This document shows, piece after piece, positions 17,645 through 26,622 of a stretch of 64,000 nucleotides of DNA (position 1 is its first letter; the number at the start of each line of letters is the position of its first letter). Source of the stretch: Xanthomonas nasturtii (GTDB taxonomy: Bacteria > Pseudomonadota > Gammaproteobacteria > Xanthomonadales > Xanthomonadaceae); contig NZ_LYMI01000023.1 in assembly GCF_001660815.1 (NCBI RefSeq), forward strand, positions 62,001 to 126,000, in the 5' to 3' direction. The notes under the pieces are model-generated. The model was not told where the DNA came from and did not search any database. It was given only the letters and a program-made list of their open reading frames with translations. The position numbers and the translations under genes were made by a program.

Positions 17645-19075
17645 TTAGCGCTGCAAGGTCTCCATCGGCGCCTCGTTGAAGTGCTGGCGATAGCCCTTGG
17701 CCAGCGCAGAGCGGCTGCCCACGCCCCAGCGGCTGGCCGCCTGCAATACGCTGCCGCAGCCGCCCTCGGCCAACAGTTCGTCGCGGATGCTCTGCATGCG
17801 GTAACGGCGCAGCACCTGGGTCGGCGACAACCCGGTGGCGGACTTGAACGCCTGCTGCAGCGCCCGCCCGGTGACCCCGATCTGTGCGGCCACCTCATTG
17901 ATCGACAGATCCGAACGGTGCGCATTGGTGATCATGTAGCTGTAGGCACGCCGGTATTTGGCCGGCAACCGGGCGGAAATGTCGTCGCTCACATGCGCCG
18001 GCGTGCCGCTTTCCAGTAACCGTGGTGCCTGCACCTCGCTGCGCAGGCATTGCACCGCGCCCAGCGCATAGCGGTTGTAGAGCAGTAACGCTTGTTCGGT
18101 GCGCCCCAGCGCCTGGCTGATCTTGGCCTGGCAATACTCGAACTCCAGGTTCCAGCGCGGCGCATGATGACGGCCGGCACCGGCCAGCGCACGCTCGGCC
18201 AGATCGGCACGCCCCACCGCCAAGGCGGCCAGCGCCAGCTCCACCTGTGCGTCCTGACGGGCGCACGGCGGGCAGCCGGTGGCCGCGGCCGGCAACGCAT
18301 CGATCTGCGCATCGAAGCCGAAGGTATCGCCGCCGGCGATCCGCAGCAGGTTGCGCACATGCCGCATGCGCTGTGCCAGCACCGGCATGCTTTCGGCCAG
18401 ATCGGCGATGCACGCGCGCAGGTCGCCGGGCTCGAAGGCATGCGCGGCATCTTCCTGGCGCAGCGTGGCCTGCCAGAACACATGGTCACCCATGCGGTCG
18501 GAGCGGCGGATGCGCAGCTGCGCAATCATGTCCAGACGCAGCGCCGTGGCGATGCGCACCCAATCGGACGCACCCACCTCCAGCTCGGCCAGCACCTCGT
18601 TGGCGCGCTCCAGGGTCTGCAAGGCCAGTGTGCTCTGGCCCAGGTGGAAGTGGGTCAGCGCCTTGCCCAGCAGGCTCTCTCCGCACAGGGCAGGTGGCGT
18701 TTCGCGGTCCATCGCCAGCTGTGCAAAGCAGTTCAACGCCGCACTCAGGCGCCGCTGGCTCAGCATCAGCCAGGCCGTGTTCCGGCACGACAACAACCGC
18801 AACTGGCGCTGATGCCCGCGCATCGCCTTCAGCGCCTGCCGATAGGCGTCTTCGGCCTCTTCTTGATATTCCAGGATCAGCAGCGCATCGCCGCTGGCAC
18901 CGAACAGACTGACTTCATCGTCGGTGCCATCGGCTGCACCCTGTCCGTCGCGTCGTTGCTGGAGATGTTGCAGTCCCTGTGGCCAAGCACCAACCAGCAT
19001 CCTGCTCGTATAGATAGGAAGACGTTCTGCGTAAGACAACGCAGAGATCGCTGCGAAGTAGGTGGAAAGGATCAT
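17645..19075 (-). CDS. hrpX: HrpX, AraC-family activator of the hrp type III secretion regulon
   Basis: 476 residues, the exact length of characterised Xanthomonas HrpX, starting MILSTYFAAISALSYAERLP. The N-terminal two thirds is a helical regulatory part; the C-terminal ~100 residues (about 375-476) hold two helix-turn-helix units of the AraC type (SINEVAAQIGVTGRALQQAF, and RMQSIRDEL.. SVLQAASRWGVG). In Xanthomonas HrpX binds plant-inducible-promoter boxes upstream of hrp operons and effector genes and is itself switched on by HrpG. The ATG at 19075 gives the known length; the frame is open to 19195 but without a ribosome site. Divergent from hrpG. Confidence 0.96.
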   Translation of the reverse strand: MILSTYFAAISALSYAERLPIYTSRMLVGAWPQGLQHLQQRRDGQGAADGTDDEVSLFGASGDALLILEYQEEAEDAYRQALKAMRGHQRQLRLLSCRNTAWLMLSQRRLSAALNCFAQLAMDRETPPALCGESLLGKALTHFHLGQSTLALQTLERANEVLAELEVGASDWVRIATALRLDMIAQLRIRRSDRMGDHVFWQATLRQEDAAHAFEPGDLRACIADLAESMPVLAQRMRHVRNLLRIAGGDTFGFDAQIDALPAAATGCPPCARQDAQVELALAALAVGRADLAERALAGAGRHHAPRWNLEFEYCQAKISQALGRTEQALLLYNRYALGAVQCLRSEVQAPRLLESGTPAHVSDDISARLPAKYRRAYSYMITNAHRSDLSINEVAAQIGVTGRALQQAFKSATGLSPTQVLRRYRMQSIRDELLAEGGCGSVLQAASRWGVGSRSALAKGYRQHFNEAPMETLQR

Positions 19076-19910
19076 GCCGGTCTCTCTCATGGGGGGGCGG
19101 AGCAAAAGACAACAAAACGCCGGGCTCGCTGGCGCAAATGATTGTATGCAGCGGATCCAATGGAATTTCTCACCTGAAGACACTGAAAAAATCAAAAAAT
19201 CTCACTCTGTAGTCAAACGTGTACGTCGTGCATTTCGCGAGATACGGTGACTTTTTGCATACCTGTAGCGTTGTCGTGCGCGGGACATTTGACGCCATTC
19301 GGCAGGGTATTGAGGGGGTTTGTCTGCGCCGATGCTGCGGCGCATTCTGGCAACGTCTGCGAACGGGTTGCTTCCACGCACATTGATCGATGTCGGCCGT
19401 TGTCATGCCGATGACCGTCCACTGCGTGCGCACGTGCGCCAACGTTTCTGTAAAGCGATGGCAGCAGGCATAGCGCGCTGCTGAATCGCTCCCGACATAT
19501 TCCAGGCGGGCCAGTTCCTACGACGAATCGCAATACCTTGGTCTAGACCTTTGCAAACCAGACCGTGGGATCGAGCGCATCGGCTCATTGCTGCGCCGTC
19601 GTGCCGCTGCAACACGCAACGCGCGGCCCGGACTCAGACATGCCCTAGATGTAAGAGCTCCGTTACGTCTAGATGAGCGCAGGTTAAAGCTGCCCCCTAC
19701 AAACCCGAAGAAACGTGCGCAACAGTGAAACTTTCTGCCTTTGCAATGGTACATACCATTCGTCCGGCCTCGGCTGGACCCTCCCCCCTGGCAGCCGAAT
19801 GGTCCGACGATGCATCCATCTCTCCATCTGGGTTTTGCAGTGCCACCGGTCGCGCGGCATCGGCATCCGACCGGCTATGGGTCTGCGTGCCGGCATCGGA
19901 CATCCGGCTA
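19076..19910. promoter_or_regulatory. hrpX-hrpG divergent intergenic region
   Basis: 835 bases with no convincing gene; short frames at 19062-19250 and 19170-19530 have no coding character. It must hold promoters for both regulators. The part next to hrpX (about 19160-19220) is A/T-rich compared with the surroundings (GAAAAAATCAAAAAATCTC), as expected for a regulated promoter. No clear TTCGC-N15-TTCGC plant-inducible box was found on either strand. Confidence 0.7.
19745..19760. promoter_or_regulatory. 16-bp palindrome upstream of hrpG
   Basis: AATGGTA-CA-TACCATT, a perfect 7-bp inverted repeat with a 2-base centre, about 150 bases before the hrpG start codon. The size and symmetry are those of a dimeric regulator operator. 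No known regulator site was matched from memory. Confidence 0.4.
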
Positions 19911-20702
19911 ATGCATGACCATTCTTCTCACGCGCACGGATCGGCGTTCCTGTTGACGCAGGATGCGCGTCTGGCCTCCCAGGTCAACGCCAGTTTGGCG
20001 CCGCTTTCGTCCAATTTTTCGGTGTTTTCCGACGAATTGGAACTTTTGCGGTCGCTGCGGCATTCGCCCTGCGAGTTGCTGATCTTCGATGCCAGCTGCG
20101 TTACCTCCGACGACAGCTCGCTGCTGGCATGGCAGCGCTGCCACAGCGGTCATCCCACACCGCTGATCGTGGTGGGACGTTTCGATAGCGCCAACGACAT
20201 TCTGGGCTGGTATCGCGCAGGCGCGCAGGACGTGCTCGCGCTGCCGTTCAATTCGCACGAATTACACGTCCGTGCGGCGCTGGCGATGTCGCCGGTGACC
20301 CAGGAATGCCCGGAAACGCAGCAACTCAGCGTTGGGCCATACCAGTTGATCCGCGACGAAAATACCGTGTATCTGCATGGCAAGCCGGTTGTGCTGACCG
20401 CACGCGAGTTCTCGATTGCCTGGCTGTTGTTTTCCAGCCCCGGTGTGTGTTTCCGGCGTTGCCAGTTAGCCAAGGCGGTCTGGGGCAGCCACACCGAATT
20501 CACCGACCGCACCATGGAGCAGCACATCTACAAGCTGCGCAAGAAACTGCAGCTGTGCAACCACAGCGGTGCAGTGCGCATCCGAACCGTGTATTCGCAC
20601 GGCTACAAGCTGGAACTTGCGCTGCACGACAAGGATGCAACGACGATGAGCAAGGCGGTCAGCCCCAGTCTCAGCCCGGCCCATCGCGCCGCCGCCTGCT
20701 GA
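19911..20702 (+). CDS. hrpG: HrpG, OmpR-family response regulator controlling hrpX
   Basis: 263 residues, the known HrpG length, starting MHDHSSHAHG. The N-terminal receiver (about 10-120) is atypical (LLIFDASCVTSDD in place of a canonical acceptor loop). The C-terminal winged helix (about 145-245) has LTAREFSIAWLLFSSPG and TMEQHIYKLRKKL, typical of OmpR/PhoB DNA-binding domains. HrpG sits at the top of the virulence cascade and activates hrpX, encoded divergently here. The start at 19911 was chosen from length and N-terminus; the frame is open back to 19725 over the palindrome, which I consider untranslated leader. No good ribosome site precedes the ATG. Confidence 0.96.
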   Translation: MHDHSSHAHGSAFLLTQDARLASQVNASLAPLSSNFSVFSDELELLRSLRHSPCELLIFDASCVTSDDSSLLAWQRCHSGHPTPLIVVGRFDSANDILGWYRAGAQDVLALPFNSHELHVRAALAMSPVTQECPETQQLSVGPYQLIRDENTVYLHGKPVVLTAREFSIAWLLFSSPGVCFRRCQLAKAVWGSHTEFTDRTMEQHIYKLRKKLQLCNHSGAVRIRTVYSHGYKLELALHDKDATTMSKAVSPSLSPAHRAAAC

Positions 20703-20729
20703 GCGAATGCGCGATGCAGTGCGCGGTCT

Positions 20730-20752
20730 GCAGTGCGCTGATCGCGCACTGC
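20730..20752 (+). terminator. Hairpin after hrpG
   Basis: Perfect 9-bp inverted repeat GCAGTGCGC/GCGCACTGC with a 5-base loop, 28 bases after the hrpG stop; a short TTTGATG follows at about 20761. Likely terminator without a strong T-tract. Confidence 0.45.
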
Positions 20753-20978
20753 TGCAGAAGGTTTGATGATGCTGCGTGCCGCGGCACGCGATATTGATCG
20801 CAATGCTCGTTGCGCTGCATCTCAACCGCATCGACGCTGTGAATCAGCCAGTGCATCCGCAGTCGAGCGCTTGCAGATTCCAGCGTCCGTTGTCCAACGC
20901 GCTGCGCGCCTGGCCGGCATCGCGCGAAATCGATGCCTCATTGGACGCGTTGATCTGATCAAGGCACGCCACAAACGA

Positions 20979-21008
20979 CAACGGCGCAGGGAGATCCCTG
21001 CGCCGTTG
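20979..21008 (-). terminator. Long perfect hairpin after the DUF805 gene
   Basis: Two 14-base arms, CAACGGCGCAGGGA and its exact complement, separated by only 2 bases, 24 bases beyond the DUF805 gene stop on the minus strand. The minus-strand tail is TCGTTTG. Very stable; probably a terminator for the minus-strand gene and a barrier to read-through from hrpG. Confidence 0.6.
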
Positions 21009-21031
21009 CCTGGTTCCAGCGAGTGCGTGAG

Positions 21032-21418
21032 TTACTGCTTGGGATTCTCGCCGTACTCGTTCGGGTTTGGCACGCCTTCAATGCACATGAAAACCAGCAG
21101 CACGAAAGCGCCCAAGTACGGCACCAGGCAAATCAGATAAAACCAGCCGGACTTACCCTGGTCGTGCAGACGGCGCACCGTCACCGCAATGCCCGGCACG
21201 ATCAAAGCCAGCACAAAGATCACCATCACCGCGACAATCAGCCAGGCCACCGGGCCTGGATTATTCTCGCTGCCCATCACCGCCGCAGCCACGGCAAACA
21301 GGCCAGTCAGCACGATCAGCACCAAGGTCTGCATCAGCGCGAACATCCAATATTCCTTGCGACGCGAGCGACCATTGAAGTCGGCATAGCGCTTGAGCGG
21401 CAATAAAATCCATTCCAT
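21032..21418 (-). CDS. DUF805 family inner-membrane protein
   Basis: 128 residues. N-terminal MEWILLPLKRYADFNGRSRRKEYWMF matches DUF805 (YhaH/YhaI-like), followed by hydrophobic segments at about 26-48, 55-80 and 98-115 and the family motif RRLHDQGKSGWF near 83. Integral membrane protein of unknown function. The ATG at 21418 follows GGAG by about 8 bases; the frame is open far upstream but the leader is Arg-rich and unlike a protein. Confidence 0.92.
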   Translation of the reverse strand: MEWILLPLKRYADFNGRSRRKEYWMFALMQTLVLIVLTGLFAVAAAVMGSENNPGPVAWLIVAVMVIFVLALIVPGIAVTVRRLHDQGKSGWFYLICLVPYLGAFVLLVFMCIEGVPNPNEYGENPKQ

Positions 21419-21835
21419 CGTGATTCTCCTGAAAGCGGCAGTGAGCGGTGTCTGTGATCCGGAGCACAGTGCAACGGGCCGCGCCTGTTGCCATAGCTGC
21501 AATCTTTCTGAAAACGCTTTCTCGAAAAGCAAATGCAATAATGGCGCTCGTCCGACAAACGGTTTGCAGGGGGTGCAGGCACAGCGCGATGAGCGCAGCC
21601 CACCGACTTGCTGCGCCTCGCAAGGCGCGCGACGGGCTTGCGCGTCTCTCGCATCCGAGCGTCGAGTCGATATCGCTGATCGGCGCCAAGCTGATCGCTC
21701 ACCGGTGACCAGACGGCAATCGGCAGAAGCGATGGCAGCACCCAGCCGCCACCACGGCCGAGGCCGCGCATCCGGCGACGCACAACAACGTCGCCGCATG
21801 CACAGATCACTCCACCGGCAGGCCATGCGTAGACC
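21419..21835. other. Intergenic region, no gene seen
   Basis: 417 bases between radA (downstream end) and the DUF805 start. Candidate frames on both strands are Arg/Ala-rich with no family match. The part nearest 21419 should contain the DUF805 promoter. No repeats or strong hairpins noticed. Confidence 0.45.
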
Positions 21836-23227
21836 TCAGTCGGCGGCCGCTTCCAGTGCCTGGCTCAATCGCTCCACCGCGATGATTTCCATGCCTTTGA
21901 TGCTGGTCGTCTTGGGCGCGTTGGCGCGGGGCACGATCGCGCGCTTGAAGCCATGCGTGGCGGCTTCCTTCAGGCGGTCTTCGCCATTGGGCACCGGGCG
22001 GATTTCACCGGACAGTCCCACTTCGCCGAACGCGATGGTCTTTTCGGCCAACGGCCGGTCGCGTAGCGACGACAGCACTGCCAGCAGCACCGGCAAATCC
22101 GCCGCAGTTTCCTGCACGCGGATGCCGCCGACCACATTGACGAACACGTCCTGATCGCCCACCACGATGCCGCCGTGCCGATGCAGCACCGCCAGCAACA
22201 TCGCCAGCCGGTTCTGCTCCAGCCCCACCGCAACCCGACGCGGGTTGGACAACGGCGAGGCATCCACCAATGCCTGCACCTCCACCATCAGCGGGCGGGT
22301 CCCTTCGCGGGTGACCATCACGCAACTGCCCGGCTGCTGGGTGCTGCCGCCGGACAGGAAGATGGCCGACGGATTGGAGACCTCCTTGAGGCCCTTCTCA
22401 CCCATCGCGAACACGCCCAGCTCGTTGACCGCACCGAAGCGGTTCTTGAACGCGCGCAGCAAACGGAACCGGCTGCCGCTCTCGCCTTCGAAATACAGCA
22501 CCGCATCGACCATGTGCTCGAGCACGCGCGGGCCGGCAATGCCGCCTTCCTTGGTCACATGGCCGACCAGAAACACGGCGGTGCCGGTTTCCTTGGCGTA
22601 ACGCACCAGCCGCGCCGCGCTCTCGCGCACCTGGCTCACCGAGCCTGGTGCTGCGGTCAGCGATTCGGTCCACAAGGTCTGCACCGAATCGGCCACGATC
22701 AGCTTGGGCCGCGCCACGCTGGCGTGCTGCAGGATGTTTTCGATACCGGTTTCGGCCAGGGCGTTCAGGCCTTCCAGCGGCAGATCCAGCCGCACCGCGC
22801 GCCCGGCGACCTGCGCCAGAGACTCTTCGCCGGTGACATACAGCACCGGCAGCGTGGTAGCCATGCTGGCCAGCGCCTGCAGCAGCAACGTCGACTTGCC
22901 GATACCCGGGTCGCCGCCGATCAACACCACCGCTCCTTCCACCAGCCCGCCGCCCAGCACCCGGTCGAACTCGCCGATGCCGGTGGACACGCGCGCCTGC
23001 TCGGACTGCTGCACGTCCTTGAGCGCGGTGATCTTGGGCGCCTCGGCCTTGCCGGCCCAGCCGCTGCGCCGCGATGCCGCAGGCGAGGCCTTGCCGCCCG
23101 GCGTGGCGCTTTCGAGCACGATTTCGCTCAGCGTGTTCCAGACACCGCAGTCGGTGCACTGCCCCTGCCACTTGTTGTACTCGGCGCCGCACTCGCCGCA
23201 GACATAGGCCGTTTTCGCCTTCGCCAT
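21836..23227 (-). CDS. radA: DNA repair protein RadA/Sms
   Basis: 463 residues, usual RadA length (about 460). N-terminal zinc finger (CGECGAEYNKWQGQCTDC near 10-27), RecA-like ATPase with Walker A GGDPGIGKSTLL near 97, the RadA-specific KNRFG motif (near 255), and a C-terminal Lon-protease-like domain (VNVVGGIRVQETAADLP.. LSGEIRPV). RadA drives branch migration in recombinational repair. The ATG at 23227 follows AGGA closely and gives MAKAKTAYVCGECG, the standard N-terminus. Confidence 0.97.
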   Translation of the reverse strand: MAKAKTAYVCGECGAEYNKWQGQCTDCGVWNTLSEIVLESATPGGKASPAASRRSGWAGKAEAPKITALKDVQQSEQARVSTGIGEFDRVLGGGLVEGAVVLIGGDPGIGKSTLLLQALASMATTLPVLYVTGEESLAQVAGRAVRLDLPLEGLNALAETGIENILQHASVARPKLIVADSVQTLWTESLTAAPGSVSQVRESAARLVRYAKETGTAVFLVGHVTKEGGIAGPRVLEHMVDAVLYFEGESGSRFRLLRAFKNRFGAVNELGVFAMGEKGLKEVSNPSAIFLSGGSTQQPGSCVMVTREGTRPLMVEVQALVDASPLSNPRRVAVGLEQNRLAMLLAVLHRHGGIVVGDQDVFVNVVGGIRVQETAADLPVLLAVLSSLRDRPLAEKTIAFGEVGLSGEIRPVPNGEDRLKEAATHGFKRAIVPRANAPKTTSIKGMEIIAVERLSQALEAAAD

Positions 23228-23299
23228 CGTTCCTGTCCGTCGTTGCTGAAGCATCAGGATAGTGGCTGACGGTCTCAACGTGCGCGACGCGAGCCTTGC

Positions 23300-23387
<88 letters not shown>

Positions 23388-23529
23388 ATCGTCAGAGTCG
23401 AAGACGATCTGTTGCGCTATGCAATGACTTGCGTGCAGACGATGCACATGCGCTCGCCGATGTCTCGTTGCCGCCGGTCTCGGATCACATCGATGCGCCG
23501 AGGCATTGATGCATTGATGCACCTACAAA

Positions 23530-23566
23530 AAAGCTGCCTGACCGGCACGACCAGTCAGGCAGCTTT
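23530..23566 (-). terminator. Rho-independent terminator of the M61 peptidase gene
   Basis: 13-bp inverted repeat AAAGCTGCCTGAC/GTCAGGCAGCTTT with an 11-base loop; on the minus strand it runs into TTTTTTG. Located 44-80 bases after the peptidase stop. Confidence 0.85.
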
Positions 23567-23609
23567 GGCTCCACCTCCCACGTTACGCAATGCCGTGGGA
23601 GTGCATCGC

Positions 23610-25490
23610 TTAGCGCGCCTTGTACAACTCGCTCAGGCGATCCGGTTTGCCGGCGATGCGTTCCAGATGCGGGTACAACAGGCCGCCGTGATAATCGATG
23701 CGCACGGTGTCGTAGCGGTCCAGGCGCTTGACCAGCAGTTCGATCGGCGCGGTGGCGCCCTTGGCCGCCTTGATGGCGTCCTTGATCACGTCTGCGCTGA
23801 AAGCGCGGCCATTGACCGCAATGATGGTGTTGCCGGTAATCAGGCCCGCATTGAACGCAGGGCCGTCCCACAGCACATCGCTGATTTCGCCCGAGGCTTT
23901 CAGGGACAGGCCAAGCGAATAAGTCAGGCTGGCGTCCTTGTCATCGCTCTCGTCGGCCTTTGTGGCCAGGTTCGGCTCTTCGGTGTAGACCAGCTTCCAG
24001 CCATTGGCTTCGATGCCGCCATTCAACGAGCCGTGCCCGTTCATGCGCTCGCGCAACAGGCTCGCCCAGTCGTACGCCGCCACGCCGTTGAGCGTGCTCA
24101 CGATGTCGTCGAAGGTGTATGGGTTGACGTCCCAATCGCCGTTCTTCATACCGAAGAACGCCTTGCCGAAATCGTCGATGGAGCGCTTGTTGTTGGTCAA
24201 CGCGCGCAGCTTGCTGTCCACTTCCAGCCACATCATCTGGCCGCCGGAATAGTAATCCTCGCTCATCTGATAGTTGCGGTACGCCTTCGGGCGGCGCATC
24301 GACATGGTCGGGTCGTTGGTGGTGTCCTGCACCGTGCGCCAGGCCATGCCGGGGCGACCACGCTCGTACTGGGCCGCCACGCCGGCCAGCATGTCGCGGG
24401 CCTGATCCTGCGTCCACAACCCGGACCGCGCAGCCATCACCTCGCCCCAGAACTGGGTCTGGCCTTCGTACAACCACAGCAGGCTGTCGCCCATCGGCAC
24501 GTTGAAATTGGGCGTGGCCAGATCGGCGCCACGGCGATACTTGCCGTTCCAGGAATGGTTGAATTCGTGCGCGAGCAGGTCGCGCCCGGTCCAGCTCTTG
24601 TCCCACTCGGTGAAGTAGGTCGGCACGCCGCTGTTTTCGCTGGAACGGTGATGCTCCAGGCCGATGCCGCCCAACTTCTTGGTCAGCGCCAGCAGGAATT
24701 CGTAGTGATCGAAATGGCGCGCGCCATAGAGCTTGTCCATCTGCTGGACCAGCGCGGCATGCGCCTTGATCTGCTCCGGCTTGGCCTCCAGCGACTTGGC
24801 CTCGTCGGCAAACACATTGAGGTAAATCGGCTGCTTCCCGGTACTCAGCTCCAGGCGCTTGTAATACTTGCCGGCGAACATCGGTGAATCGACCAGATCG
24901 TCGAAATCGATCGGCTTGAAGCTCACCGTGTCGCCGACGCGGCGATCGGTTTCCAGCGCGGTGGCATAGCTCCAGCCGGCCGGCAGGGTGACGCTGGCCT
25001 GCGCCTTGATGTTGCGCGCGAAGTAACCGGCCGGATACAGCGCCGTAGTGTTCCATTGCAGGTTGAGCATTTCCGGGGTCATCATCACCCGGCCCTGGCT
25101 AGGGGCCTGCGGCGAGAGGAACTTGAACTCGGCGGTCAGCTCGGTGGCGCCCTGCGGCACGTCCACCTTGAACGCGTAGACGTCGAATTGATCGCGCGTC
25201 CATGGCACCACCTTCCCATCAACCTTGATCACCAGACCGGCCAGTTTGTCGATCGGGCCGGTCGGCGAGTGGTTGCCGGGGATCCACTGCGGATACAGCA
25301 GCGTCATTGGGCCCGGCTTGGCCGGCATGGTGGTCTTGACCTTGAAGATGCGGTGCGCCAGGTCGGTGGCATCCACGTCGATCTTCAAGGTGCCCTCGAA
25401 CGGCACGTCCTGCGGCGGCGCGGTTTGCGCGGCAGCGGGCAACGACAGCGCTGCCAGCAGCGACACGAACAACAGGGTGGGCATTTTCAT
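23610..25490 (-). CDS. M61-family glycyl aminopeptidase, exported
   Basis: 626 residues. N-terminal signal peptide (MKMPTLLFVSLLAALSLPAAAQ, cleavage after about 22) sends it to the periplasm. An N-terminal beta domain precedes the zinc site LLAHEFNHSWNGK (HEXXH near 308) with the downstream LLWLYEGQTQFWG glutamate, both diagnostic for M61. A C-terminal PDZ domain (about 520-600; GLITGNTIIAVNG) completes the family layout. M61 enzymes cleave N-terminal Gly/Ala from peptides. The ATG at 25490 was chosen as it starts the signal peptide. It stands alone with its own terminator. Confidence 0.95.
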   Translation of the reverse strand: MKMPTLLFVSLLAALSLPAAAQTAPPQDVPFEGTLKIDVDATDLAHRIFKVKTTMPAKPGPMTLLYPQWIPGNHSPTGPIDKLAGLVIKVDGKVVPWTRDQFDVYAFKVDVPQGATELTAEFKFLSPQAPSQGRVMMTPEMLNLQWNTTALYPAGYFARNIKAQASVTLPAGWSYATALETDRRVGDTVSFKPIDFDDLVDSPMFAGKYYKRLELSTGKQPIYLNVFADEAKSLEAKPEQIKAHAALVQQMDKLYGARHFDHYEFLLALTKKLGGIGLEHHRSSENSGVPTYFTEWDKSWTGRDLLAHEFNHSWNGKYRRGADLATPNFNVPMGDSLLWLYEGQTQFWGEVMAARSGLWTQDQARDMLAGVAAQYERGRPGMAWRTVQDTTNDPTMSMRRPKAYRNYQMSEDYYSGGQMMWLEVDSKLRALTNNKRSIDDFGKAFFGMKNGDWDVNPYTFDDIVSTLNGVAAYDWASLLRERMNGHGSLNGGIEANGWKLVYTEEPNLATKADESDDKDASLTYSLGLSLKASGEISDVLWDGPAFNAGLITGNTIIAVNGRAFSADVIKDAIKAAKGATAPIELLVKRLDRYDTVRIDYHGGLLYPHLERIAGKPDRLSELYKAR

Positions 25491-25591
25491 CGCAACTCCG
25501 CAGGTGACCTGGAACAGGCAAGCCCACGATGCTAAGCGCCTGCCTGAGCTTCCCCGTATGCCATTGGTCATGCTGCGGGCGATTGACGCTT

Positions 25592-25621
25592 AAAAAAAAG
25601 CCACCAATCACTTGGCGGCTT
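25592..25621 (-). terminator. Rho-independent terminator of cyoABCD
   Basis: Stem AAGCCGCCAA/TTGGTGGCTT (one G-U pair) with a 4-5 base loop, followed on the minus strand by eight T residues, about 37-66 bases after the cyoD stop. Confidence 0.85.
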
Positions 25622-25657
25622 CTTCTTCAACGGTGCGTCGATCCGGCGGGTGCCGTC

Positions 25658-25993
25658 TCAATGCATCATGTTGACGTTCATGTTGTGAAGCACCCACAGC
25701 GAACCGACGATCACGATACCGATGATCAGCAACGAGAACAGGCCCACCTGCACGTTGGAACGCTGCTCGGGCGTGCGATCCATATGCAGGAAGTACACCA
25801 TATGCACCAGCATCTGCACGGCGGCCATGACCGAAATCACGACGATGGTGACGCCCCTGGAGAACGCCCCGCTCATCACCATCGCAAACGGGATGACGGT
25901 GAGGATGACGGCCATGACAAAACCGATCAGGTAGGACTTCAGACCGCCGGCATGTGCATCGGCCGCGGTCTCGGTGTGGTGGTGATTGGCCAT
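25658..25993 (-). CDS. cyoD: Cytochrome bo3 ubiquinol oxidase subunit IV
   Basis: 111 residues; E. coli CyoD is 109. His-rich cytoplasmic start ([14 protein letters not shown]) and three transmembrane helices (about 20-40, 46-68, 82-104) with HMVYFLHMD between helices 2 and 3. Small subunit needed for assembly of the proton-pumping terminal oxidase. Its ATG shares a base with the cyoC stop (TAATG). Confidence 0.96.
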   Translation of the reverse strand: MANHHHTETAADAHAGGLKSYLIGFVMAVILTVIPFAMVMSGAFSRGVTIVVISVMAAVQMLVHMVYFLHMDRTPEQRSNVQVGLFSLLIIGIVIVGSLWVLHNMNVNMMH

Positions 25994-26622
25994 TACAGCG
26001 CTCCCAGCAGGTAGACGACGGTAAACACACCGATCCAGATGATGTCCAGGAAGTGCCAGAACAGGCTCAGGCACGCCAGACGCGTGCTGTTGCGCGCAGT
26101 CAGGCCGTTCTTGGAGATCTGGATCACCAGCACCGCCATCCACAGCAGGCCCGACGCCACGTGCAAGCCGTGGGTCCCGACCAGGGTGAAGAAAGCGGAC
26201 AGGAACGCGCTGCGCCCCGGACCCGCACCCTCATGGATCAGGTGATTGAATTCCCAGACTTCCATGCACAGAAAGCCGATACCCAGCAGCGCGGTCACGC
26301 CCAACCAGCCATACAGCCCGGCCATGCTGCGCTTGTGCGCTGAAATCATCGCAAGGCCAAAACTCAAGCTACTGAACAACAGCACGAAGGTTTCCACCAA
26401 CACGAACTTCAGATCGAACAGCTCTTTGGCGGTCGGCCCATCCACCGTGGCGCCCGAGAGCACCGCATAGGTCGCGAACAGACCAGCAAACAGCAGGCAG
26501 TCGCTCATCAGATAGACCCAGAACCCGAAGACGGTGTTGCCACCGCCGTCGTGATGCTCGTGGTCGTCGTGCCCGCCCGCATGGGCGGCGTGGTCAAGCG
26601 TGGTCGAGGAAGACATGGTCAT
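25993..26622 (-). CDS. cyoC: Cytochrome bo3 ubiquinol oxidase subunit III
   Basis: 209 residues (E. coli 204), five transmembrane helices, His/Asp/Gly-rich N-terminus ([18 protein letters not shown]), and the COX3-type segments [16 protein letters not shown] and [13 protein letters not shown]. Inner-membrane subunit of the quinol oxidase. I place the start at 26622, overlapping the cyoB stop (ATGA); a second ATG two codons later is equally possible. The poly-His leader is not seen in E. coli CyoC. Confidence 0.96.
   Translation of the reverse strand: MTMSSSTTLDHAAHAGGHDDHEHHDGGGNTVFGFWVYLMSDCLLFAGLFATYAVLSGATVDGPTAKELFDLKFVLVETFVLLFSSLSFGLAMISAHKRSMAGLYGWLGVTALLGIGFLCMEVWEFNHLIHEGAGPGRSAFLSAFFTLVGTHGLHVASGLLWMAVLVIQISKNGLTARNSTRLACLSLFWHFLDIIWIGVFTVVYLLGAL

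Larger units (their letters stand above)
20703..21031. other. Convergent intergenic region hrpG / DUF805 gene
   Basis: 329 bases containing the hrpG hairpin and the DUF805-gene hairpin. Nothing else recognisable. Confidence 0.5.

Noticed and set aside
19076-19910. Plant-inducible-promoter box between hrpX and hrpG
   Set aside because: Single TTCGC-like pentamers exist (19234-19238 plus strand; GCGAA near 19360) but none has a partner 15 bases away.
19725-19910. N-terminal extension of HrpG
   Set aside because: The frame is open, but the known HrpG length (263) fits the start at 19911, and the extra part crosses an operator-like palindrome.
21448-21708. 86-codon plus-strand frame between the DUF805 gene and radA
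   Set aside because: No family match, no ribosome site and no conserved pattern; treated as non-coding.
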